Assembly (NCBI GenBank): GCA_000934455.1
Contig: KN882785.1
Coordinates: 1 to 44,664 of the forward strand
Direction of reading: 5' to 3'
Length of the DNA: 44,664 bases
DNA from: Apostichopus parvimensis
Lineage: Eukaryota; Echinodermata; Holothuroidea; Aspidochirotida; Stichopodidae
The position numbers and the translations under genes were made by a program. Numbering within the stretch: the stretch's first letter is position 1; each line of letters starts with the position of its first letter. Below, one piece after another: positions 32,201 to 44,200 of this stretch. Below the pieces are notes generated by a model. That model was not told where the DNA came from. It searched no databases and saw only the letters and a list, made by a program, of their open reading frames with translations.

Positions 32201-35200
32201 TTACATACATAGACAGGAAGTACTTCATAGGTAAGTATAGAAAATTGAATCAAGACTGCACAATTTAGACTGACCTGCAAAACATAGTCCGAATACTGGG
32301 TATTAAGATTTAAGCTGCAAATGTTAATTATGTGACCGATAATTTTAGTGTAATAGGTGCGCCTAGAGTGAAAGAAAAATGGATTTAGAGAAGTTAACGT
32401 GCCTGATGTTTCGAACCTAGTAGGATCAATTTCAGAGGCAGACTGTTATCAAGACAGAAAACAAGTTTTAAACAAGAAAACAGTCTCTGTTTTCATTTCA
32501 GTCTGCCTGTGAAGATGATCCTAGGATAAGATCAACAATTAAGGGCACTGGGACATTTTGTACAGTTACATACACAGGTTTTTTTGCAGTGTAAAAGCAG
32601 TCCCTGTTAACATTTTCTTCTCTCCTTGCAAAATATATATGGACAGAGAAAAGAAGTGACAAATTAAAAAGCAGATGTGACAGATGGAAATAGGTGTGAC
32701 AGGAAAAACATGTCCGACAGTGGATATATCCAAATATTACAGAAACGTAGATGATCCGTGAAAATAGGTGTGACAAGAACTTTTTAGTTATCAAGGTTAC
32801 ACAGTTTAGATAACAATAGACAATAGACAAAGGAACTAGATATGATATGAAATGATGAATAATTTTTCCAGCAGGTATCCTTCAAAATCAATTAATCTTT
32901 TTCTCCACAAAGGGAATGGCTTACCCTTCAAATTAGACGCTTAACCCAGGCTGTGACAACTTATCCTCCTTCTTCAGATAGAATGAACATATAAAGATTG
33001 GGATGGAAGTTGGTTATGTTATTTATTGGTAATGCTAATTATCAGCTCATTGCACAGTTAGGGACTAGTAGATAATATGTAGTTTGTAGGGGGGGGGGGA
33101 ATGGGGGGAACCACATTTTACTGGAGCGGGATCTATGGAGAAGTTGACTAGTTATGAAAGTTATAAAATTATTGTCATAAAATGAAATATTCCTCTTCGT
33201 CGATGCCGACTTCTGTTTCTTTATTATCTCTCCAGAGATATTCAGAGTGCCAACATCTTCCTAACAAAATCCGGTCTAGTTAAGCTGGGAGACTTTGGAA
33301 TTTTGCACGTTTCTGCTGAGGAAAGCCTCACCCATAATGTAAGTAGTTCAGTTTGATTTATTTTGTGTGGTGACAATCACAATTATCAAACCAACGTTTG
33401 TTTGCTAAAATTGAGAAACTTGGGGTGGACATATGCAGTGTATTGTTCAAAAGTGAATCTTCTGATTCAGACTTTATTTTTGTTTTAAGTCCATAGACAC
33501 ACTTCAGCCAGCCGCATTCATTCAAGTTGATAAAAATTGTATTCAACCACGGGCATCAGTTGACTACCATCAGTGGTGATTAGCATTACATTAAATTGAC
33601 AATATGACTTTTCACCTTAAAATTTCCTTCAGTGAGTACATCAAGATGACTTGGAGAAACCTAAGATGAGTGGAAAAAAATTCACATCGTCTGTAAATGA
33701 TCATTAACTTCTGACCAGTACAGCCAGAAAATAAATGGGTAACCGGTCATCAGCTTTCAGATTAGGGTTTGAAAGCTCAGCCTGTAGAGGACAGGACATG
33801 TATATATTACAGAGGTCACTTGTTTTGACGTCCTAATCTTGCCCTCAGTAATATTCTTTGATGTGTTCAAACTGTATGTACGTTAAACTACATGCTACGA
33901 ATGAGTATAGCAGTTTATTTAGTATAAACTATGTCTTTTGTTTTGTCAAAACAGGACTTTGGAACTCCATACAACTCATCACCAGAGTTCTTGACAGGAC
34001 AGCAGTAAGTGTTTTGTTGTTATTATGTTAACCATCACATTTGCTGCTTCATTTAAGCCCTGTTTACGTTAACACCATGATCACAGCCAAAGACAAATTT
34101 CATGTTGTCCAACCAACAACCAGGCCGTACATTTTGGTATCGGAACACCAAATTTGGTCGTCTGTAAAAAATGTGGCAAAATAGAAATGACCAACATGTA
34201 CACTGTAGGAGAGGTGGCTAGGTTGGTGAATAGAATACCAGCTTTGGGGATGGTACCCATTTATTATTTACCAATTTTGGGGGTATTTAGCTTCATTGTA
34301 AATTTAATTTGATGTTGGCAACTAGTGGTCCACAGGAAAATTTGCCCTGACAGCGTTGAACACTTCCGGGGGCCGATTTGTATTGTCAACAATTATCAGA
34401 CCCTGAGATAAACTAGGATTAAGGGAGGATCTGACCCTGTGCTTGGTGTTAAACACAGCTTAAAGTAATGCAGTGACCTTGAATTTTTGCTGTTCTTTTT
34501 GATACAAAAGCATAAGGTACTTATAGCAGGGCTTCACAAGTTTCAAATTCAGATTATCTTGTTTAAATGCTTAATGAGCGTGATTGGTGATGTAAACGCA
34601 TCCTGAGCAGTACTATGAGTTTGAGCCACCTACCAGAATCATGCTATTAATGATGCATGTACAAAGAGGAACATACTTAATGGATCCATTGACAGAAATT
34701 GTGAAGGAAGGGAAGACTTAAAGAAAGTTCAGGTGATACTTATCAACAATCATAACTTTTAAAAACAACACTGTTTGATGTATTTCTGACTTTTTCCTAT
34801 AAATAAAGAAAACTTCCAAGGTAGCGTCCAAGACATTTGACCTTTTTGAGAAAGATTCAGAAGATTCAGAAAGATTAAGCATTATTTAAAATTTAGAAAA
34901 TCAGCAATCAAAATTTTATGTGAGTTGTGTTGCAGCTACCAAAACCGACTTACCAGTTTTCACAGGGTTTCCTTTTCTGAATATTCAAATTGTACAAAGA
35001 TGCAAATTCACCAAATACTAAGGCTGCAATTGGACACATCAACCATCAGTTTATGAAAGCCTCCAATCAGCTTTTACAACTCTGTGATGGAATTGTATGT
35101 GATGGGCTCGTGGAGAACTGTGATTAATTAGTGTTTTCTACGTGTGGGTGGGTTTTACCCTTCAAAATTGGCTTAAAGAACAAAACTTGAATAAAAATTT

Positions 35201-38200
35201 GGCAAGTTTACAATTAGTTTTTCAGTTTGCAAGTTTACTCTTTATCCTTGAATTTTGAAATTTGCCTGCTCAACGAAGCTGGCTTTAATGAACAAATCTA
35301 CAAACCGATGTTTAGAGGAATAGTTAGATAAAGTAGCTACTGATATGTTTTTTGCTTTCATCTACAGATTTAGTGCCTTCTGTGACCTGTGGGCCATCGG
35401 TTGTGTCCTGTATGAACTTCTAACATTGAGAAGCGTTTATGAAGGAATGGTGAGTATCCAGACATCACTGACTCTTGTGTACCTCTTGTATATTGCATGG
35501 GTAAGCCATTAGTGTGCTGTCGGTTGGTCATCATCTAAGTCCCCGGTTATCAAAGTGGGGTCGCAACCTTTCTTAGGGTCAACCAAAGCTTAATGGGTCG
35601 CCGGAAATGTTCAGAAGAAAAATAAACTGCTGTTATTTGTGGAGGAAAAAAGTAGAAAATCTTGAACATTAATTACATTACAAATTGTGGAAATATAACA
35701 CCCACTTTGCAACTAAGCACTCTTAATCATATAACATTTTCTCAAAGGGGAGGGGGATACCTTCTGCCGGTAGACCCTTTCCCCAATCCTCAGCCTCTGT
35801 CACTGGGTCACTAAGGGGGATGAAAGTGTAAAATTTCTGTAACCAAGCAAAAAAGTTTGAATACCAGGGACTTGAGTCGCTATAGCTGGACAGAACAAAG
35901 TTCTGTATGGTGGTTAAGAAAAAAACACTGTACTATGATATTTTTTCAAATCTGTTTGTCCTTTTAGATTAAAATAACATGTCAAGTGTTTATGTTTCCA
36001 GCTGTATATTTAGTACATATCAGTAGTCTATGTTTGTCTTCCAAATGGTGACCAAGTTGACAGAACCAGGACCCGTTTAATTTTTGTATGAGCATGTATG
36101 GATCATTTAATAACTCCAACTTGTTAAAATTATGACATACTTGATGTTCCTGTTTCATACTTGATATCTATTTTGAAATTTGATCAATAGTTTGGTAACT
36201 GTGTTATGAGGTATCTGTTGTACGAAAGCAGATTTGTCTTCCGGCCTTGTCAGTTTTAATACCTTTCTCCCCCCCCCCCCCGCCCCCCTCATACAAATTA
36301 TGGAATGCTGTTTAAATGTCCTGTTTGGTATTATGTAACTCCTTGAAGAAGGAAATGTCAAATTGGTTTTGAAAATGGTCCGAAAAATTTTCATCATTTT
36401 GGAAACTTTTTTTTTTTACTAAGATGGGTTTATATCTACCACGATTGATGAATTTGTTTATAATATAAAGAATTTTGGTGAAAACGTTGGTAGTTTTTAA
36501 AACGATAAGTGAATATTCGTCTTTCTAAATATTCATAACAGATTGATGCCGCTGTCGATGAAAACATCTTAAAGAAGAATATCAGCAGTGTCAGCCCAAA
36601 TTATTCATCAGAAATGAAATCATTACTTTATGAACTTCTTAATATGGTATGGCAATTAATCTGTAAGCATTATAACAATGTTCCACTCTTAAAGGGTGGG
36701 AAGACTCGCGCAAAAAGAAACGTCCAATGCCGGTAATCTGACCTAGTTTTGAATGAGGTGTAACAGAAGTGTTAGACACCACCATCGATCCCAGAAAATA
36801 CACACACAGCTTGCTTCCTGTCGGTAATTAGACACTAGTGTACAGTCAGTACGGTCAATACCCACAGCACAGTGTACAAACGATACAGCTATGGACATCT
36901 CAGGTCCAGCTAAAGATAACAAGGTATCACATTTCATTACTGTCTGCATTTTGTAGGGACAAGAGAAAAACTTCACTTGCAAGCAACGGATAGTTAACTT
37001 TTTAAAGATGGAGGCACGCTGTTTGGGGCGAGTCTTCAATGCCTTTAATGTTTTATCTTCTTTCTTCTCTATCAAACAACTTTAAAATAAGCAGTTCAAA
37101 GCTTCTCATTGTGCACTGGTTGTGATAATTGTAGGTGAAAACAATTCTGTCGTAGATTTGCATCTGCTCCACGACTTTGTTGACAACATTTTTGACTGAC
37201 TCTCTCTCTCTCTATGTCTGTCTCTCTCATTTCTCTCTCAGGTCCCAGAGAAGAGACCTTCTGCCTCTAAAATTCTCTCCAGTTCTATATTCAGCACTCT
37301 TGGAAAGTAAGTTGGAAAGACCCAGTGTACAAATGTTGGAGAGTGCTCAGATGTGTTTTAGTTCTGTCAGACAACTCACATACACCTTTGGTACTACATT
37401 TAGATGTGATACATTTTAAACTATTTTTAGTGAAAAGAATTAATTTGAAAAATGAAAGCGCTTTAACTGTTCTCCCGTCATCATTTAACATCGTCGGTAT
37501 TGTCCCCAAATGTGACAGAAAGTAAAATCAAATTGGTCACCCATGCACAAATGTCAATAAGTAACTTTTGTGCCAAGACAATGTTTTCCTTCATTTCTAG
37601 TAGTGTTAGAGAATGTATAGCAATCAGTAGCTTGCTATAATTAATTTCAACACTGACAATTTAATGAGCTACTTTTAACACTATGTGTATTGTTTATGTG
37701 CTACTTTGTGTTTTACATTCTTGTTTTTTGTTTCTGTTTGTTGTATCTTTGAATCTTCCTTTTTATATGATTCATTTCTTTCATTGCTTTTTTTATTGTT
37801 AGTTTTTTATCTGTTGTAAGGGAGTACTTTATGCCTGTAAGTCAGAACTCTGCATCAGTAATATCTGTGTGCTTGCAATAGTTTGTATTAAAATGTATCA
37901 CAGTAACCCATTACATTGTACACTACATCAAAGCTAGGGTTGATAGACAGCTGTCTGATTAACATGTAATCCATCCTCTTTATGGGACATTGGTCAAATT
38001 TGTATGACTATTTAATACCTAAATCCCACAGCAGTATATCCCATTATTTGACTAAGCATGTTTCGGCTCAAGTAATAGAAAAAAATGGCAAAATATAAAT
38101 GTCCATTTTGCGTGTGATTAAAACCAGTATATGAAGTGTCTAGGTGAGAATTTAATAAAGTCTTTAATTGTGATTAAATAACATCTGTTTGTGGAAAAAT

Positions 38201-41200
38201 AATCTAGATAGATGGCTTAGCTTGATCAGAAGCAATCCTATCTTGAATAATAAACAGTTGTATGTTGGTAAAGGGCTTTCTATAAATTTGTGGCCGAACA
38301 GAAACAAATTTATAGCAAATTTATAGGTGGTCTTAAACTTCCATTTTCTCAATTCCTCTCTGGCAACATATACAGAGCCATGGAAGCTAAAGTCAGCCAG
38401 TTGAACCGAGCCACAAGAAGAAGTCCCAAAATAAGCGCCCCAGCAAGAATGGCAAACCAATCGCCGCCGGTCAGCTTCGCTGATACCAAAGAGGTAAAAA
38501 TATGTCTGATTGGCATCAGCTGCCCACCTTGTGATGCACACATATTAATTGATATTAAAGCTTGAGTTTTATACTTGTAATGGATTCTAGAAATGTTGTT
38601 AAATTTCAAAGATCAATTTAGGAAGTCAGAAAATAAACTATACTTTTAAAGACTTTCGTTTGACAAAGCAGCTTCACTATTGTGTCAAACGTTGCCCTTT
38701 TGTTAATCATAAAAATAATCTGGTTTTACCATGTTTTGTGATGTGGCTTATTTATATGTGGTTTACCATGTTTTGTGATGTGGCTTATTTATATGTGGTT
38801 TACCATGTTTTGTGATGTGGCTCATTTATATGTGGTTTACCATGTTTTGTGATGTGGCTTATTCATATGTGGTTTACCATGTTTTGTGATGTGGCATATT
38901 TATATGTGGTTTACCATGTTTTGTGATGTGCCTTATTTATATGTGGTTTACCATGTTTTGTGATGTGCCTTATTTATATGCACAAGTGTGTATTAACTTA
39001 CAGCTGTGTGAGTTTTTGTTCCTTTTCTCTTTATGTGACAGGTTCTGTGGTGGGGAGGAGGTTTGGATGCACCATCAGTACTAACAGAGTTTGAGAGTAC
39101 AGACACAGCTGTACAAGTACATGCAGGCCACTCACACATTGCTGCTGTTACCAAAGAGAAGGAGCTTTTCACTTGGATGGTGGTAAGCAAAGCTCATTTC
39201 TCTTTCCTCCTAATTCCTGAGCTGAAATTATTCTTTCGGAAAGTCTCATAATGTCTCTGCATGGACGGAAATCCGACAGTCTTCTTATTGATTTATATCT
39301 TATCGAGTTGTTTAATTTTTGATGGGAAATTCTTTAAAGAAATGTTGCATTTAGCAACTATTACAGAGTAATAAACCCAACTTTGAGCACATATTGTTTT
39401 TTTAGGAAAGAGTAAATGCTTTACATCTATGTTGAGATTATCAAAACTTATTGATAAGTATCCTCATGTTTTGAAACATGTCAATATGGGTTGGAACACT
39501 CAAAAACTGTTAGTATATTCTAGAAATGAATCAAAGCATATATGGTGGTTTAAAAAACATCACTGAATGGTTCAAACTGTACATGTGAAAAGTGAAATGG
39601 TTGATTAAACTAACATGAAACTCACAGGTCTGTGCTCTCAGAGTTGACAATTTTGCTGAATCTCTCCTGATTTGTGAAATATTTGAGTAACCAACGTCTC
39701 TTTCATCCTGATATAAATTTTAAAAAATATAGCAAATCTTTCTCTGAGGGAGGAGATAATAAATATACAGGAAATTCTTTCTGGGAGTATGTACTGTTGT
39801 AACTGTTTGCATTTTTTGTCCTGACCTTTGACACTGAACTGCATGAACCCCACCTTATTCATCCAAAAAATCAGGAAAGTAGCGATGAAAAAGCCACAAC
39901 CGGTCAGCTGGGACACGGGGACAAGGAGAGAGTTACACAGCCCAAGAAAGTAGAAGCACTTCAGGGAATTCCCATCAAGATGGCGTCTTGTGGGAAGGAA
40001 TTCACCGCTTGCCTTACAGGTATTTATGTATGTATTTTAGATCCTCCTGCAAGCAGGAACTCGCGAAGAAGCCTCATTGGCTTAATCAAAGCCGCAAGCT
40101 GACCGAAGTCAGTCTCTTAGATTCATATTTAATGTCCATGATAATGAATTGTCAATTGTAAACAACTCTGTTACTGGACGACATTCATTAATCTTGGAGT
40201 GACTCAAACTGGTATGTTCATGTTGTATTTTTTGGGCCCAGTCTTCATATTCTATCTTCAGTCCCTCATTGGAAAAAAGAAGTGGGACGGAAAGGAAGGC
40301 CGAAAACTGGGTGAAAGTAGCTGGGTCACCTAAAACTAATGTGAAAATGCCTTTTTGGTTTCGATGATAATCGTAACCTATGCATTCATGATGGCGTATA
40401 TGTGTATGTATGTGTGTGTGTGTGAGTTCGTTCGTTTTTGACGCCCAGCTTGTAAACACGATATCTCAAGAAGGGAAGGGCAGACAAATTCATATTTAGT
40501 GTGTAGACGTACCACATTGAGTTCAAGAAGCCTATTGTTTTTGGTTGAGGTCAAAGGTCAGTTGGGGTCATCAGAGGTCAAATCGTGAAACCCTTGTAAA
40601 CATGTACACCCTCGCTATACATTACGTCAGATTCATGAAGAAAACTGCTCATGTTACATCATCGAAACCACAGTGCATTTTTGCATTCTGGTTCAAGTTA
40701 TATACTTTTCATGGTGTTTATGACAGCATGGTGTCATTAGCTCTTCTCTCTCTCTGTTTCTCTTTCTCTCAGACAGTGGGACCATGTACACTTTTGGATC
40801 CGATTACTCAGGGTGCTTAGGCTGCAACCAGGAGGAAGGGGAGGAGATAGATTCCCCTCTGGAGGTCACATTCTTCCACGGCAAACCAGTGGAGCAGGTA
40901 TCTTGCGGAGAGAAGCACATTCTTGCCTTAACTCGTGAGAAGGAAATCTTCTCATGGGGTTGTGGCGAAAAAGGTTGGTGTGAAAATTCATTTAAAGGCA
41001 TCCGTTCACATATACATAGAGTTTTGAACTCATGATGCAAAAGGTGGTTAAAGTATCAGGCAATGATATCCACAGCTGTGAGGAATGCTGAACACATTTT
41101 GCAAATTTTTTTTTGGGGGGGGGGCTTTGTTCATGGAACTTCTTTTGTTTTTTCTTGTTAATGAAATAAAGAAACTACTGGGGGGAAAATTTTCTTTTGA

Positions 41201-44200
41201 AAACTTTTGTTGTTGCAGATACCTATTCATAAAATATTCGTCACATCGCATCAAAGATAAAAAATATCAATTCAACAGCTGCTATAAGATGGTCAGTTTA
41301 ATGTTTGACAGAAGTTTTAACTCTTAAAGTAGACCTACAACATTGTCATAGAAGATGTTTCATGAGCTAACCTAATTGTCATATAAAACTGGTTTGCCTT
41401 TGGTATTACCACCGATAGACAAGGCCAATTTAGAAGGTGATAGGTTGAAACGGTTCCTGTAGAACAACCTACTCATTATTGAGCAACTCATGTTTATTGA
41501 TCAACCCACTTATTATTGGTCTACCCACTTATTATCGATCAACCCACTTATTATTGACAACAAGTATAATGTTGAGGAAGGCACCGTTGATTTGCCGGCC
41601 TTCATCTTGGGCTAATTCACTATTATTTAGTTCCTTGACCCTCTACATTTCCTTTTAATATTTATTTATGTCAATTTATTTTCTTTAAATGTTTGGTTGC
41701 AATACAGTTAATACAGTTTGACTTGTTACCTTGCTGTAATCTTCTTGAGATGTTTAAAAAATCCACTCTGAAAAAAAAAAATGGTTTGATATTAACTAAC
41801 ATTAAAATAAAACTCAATGGTAGAAAAGGTCGCTAGGCTTATGTTAACAACCTTTATGAAACGCAACTGGCAGCTATAAAAGGAAAGTCTTGCTCTGATA
41901 AGCAAAACATTTGTTACATATTTTTCGAGCATAATCACTAGTCAATTTGTCAATGTTTTAATGTTCAGTGTACTGTCGGAGAGCCCATTAGCTGAAGATG
42001 GCATTTCATTATTGAAGCCCAAATTAAGGTTTACTTCTGTGGTAATCAATCTAGTTATTGTGGTATTATCTGGTACCATCCCGGAATAGACGAAAAAACA
42101 GTTGTCGTTTTGCATTTTGATTGGTTTATTGAGAACTATTATTATCCCAGTATAATGAGACACATTTGAAAACTAGGCTAATGTGGTACTTAGATGGAAT
42201 TAATGGTAGTCCAGCAGTCAATGACTTCACTTTTTGAATTTTTTGCTCAGGTTTCTTTCTTTTTTTCCTTTTCTGTCTAAATGGATCAAATTTGCCTAAA
42301 ACTATGCTGAGAAGTAAAAACTATATGTTGACTGTGGATATGCTTGACTCCTCTAAGCAGTCTTTTTATCCTGTCTTGATCATTTCTCAAAAAGTGTCTG
42401 AATTTGTTTGGTAATAACAATTTGCTACAAATTTGTAATTTTGATCATAACAAGGTTACATAATTGACAAATTTTGAACACTCTCTGCATACATCCATTC
42501 CTTTACATATTACATTGTTCAAGTTTAAATATCATGCACCACTGTTCTGTTAGTAAATGTAACATCTACCCATACCTGCCCCTCCCCCCCCCTCCTCCTC
42601 ACCTCCATTGTTCCAAGAAATCATGGCTCTGCCTCGTCTAGGGTGGTATACCTTTTGATTGCAACTGCTGTTTGTGTTTTTCTCTCATCCTTATCAGGTT
42701 GTTTGGGCCATGGCAGTGAAAAGAGCATATGTCTCCCAACAAAGGTAAGTTTATAGGCTGCTTCATTTTGAGATATACTCTCGCAAAGTTTTTTAATGAT
42801 ATCAGTGTGCTGTTTCTCAAATGAAAACGCGACCAATCCAAGCTAATTCTGTTTGAATCACCAAATCTTAAAGGCAAGCAGATTGTGTTTCTTCCTTGTC
42901 ATTTTATGATCCTCCCCAATTCCTGCCCTTTGCACGCTTTTCTTCACATGTAAAGGATAAAATCCATTATTTTGTTTATCCCATTAGTGTGGGTATTTGA
43001 GCTTTTATATGTGGATGTGGAGAGTTTTGACATAATGAAAGTTCTGAGTTTTGTGTATAAAAATACTCATTTTTGATCTTGTGAATACTGACTAGTGTTT
43101 TAAGAAACTTGTCTTCTCTGCTTAAATGTTTTAACCAAGATGTAGAAAAATAGCGGTTTTTCTAAAAAAATTACCGGCGTAAACTGTTTTCAGAATGACA
43201 TATCTCTTGTATTTTCCATGTTATGGGTTAAAAATACTAAAATTTAAGGTTGTGTCAAATGTTAGGTAGGACTCCTTATGAGCCGGTGTTTGTTTTTGAT
43301 GATTCCTCCATCAACACTTTTATCTTTCATCTAAAGACTGCTAAGCCATTGCAAACTCTTCCTTGTTTGCAGTTTTTTTTGTACCTCCACACTTTTCTTT
43401 TGTCCGTATTGTTTTTTGGGGCGTTTTCCTCTTTTCTTTCCTTTATTTTTTGTCTAAATTGTTCAAATTTTATTACAAGGCAAAAAATAAAATAAAAGGA
43501 TTCTAGCTATTATTCTGCAAAACAATATTTGTTTCTTTGAAATTTTCTAAATAAAAACAAGAAAATATGAAATTATATCCTTGAGGCTTGAGCATTGATT
43601 ACTTTTGTCTTATAATGGAATTCCATGACTACAAAATAAATGCGGTTTTGTACCATGAACTTCATGCTGCTTGGGTTTCTGGGAATTTCCAGGTACACAT
43701 CCCAGCTGGGAAGTGCATTACAGAGGTGATTGCTGGAAGCGATGGCTCCTTCTTTCTAACAGCGGACAAGAGAGTCTTGGCATGCGGCAGCAATAAGGAC
43801 AACAAACTAGGCATGAACTTGTTGACAAATGGAATGCGAAAGAAATCTTCACAGGTAAGTACACACGTAAGAAATACTCCGTACTTTCTTTTTCAAAAAT
43901 TCTCGGTTTAATTGACAGTGAAGTGATCATACTTTTAGTCTGCAAAGATGTTTTGAAATTGCAGCCTAGGTAAGTTATTTGTAAAATGATGACTAGGAGA
44001 AGGATACAAAATAATGATGAAAATATAAAAAAATAATCTGGAAAAGAGCAATGAAAATGTTTGTCCAGCCCTTAGTTAGTAGTGACCCCTGTGTGACAAT
44101 TTATCATTGATCAATAAGTAGCTAGGGGAATGCTAGTCAGAAGCTATCTCAGCTGATGGTGGCTGTTATTTAATGACGGAAGGTAGGAGGTATGCAGTAG

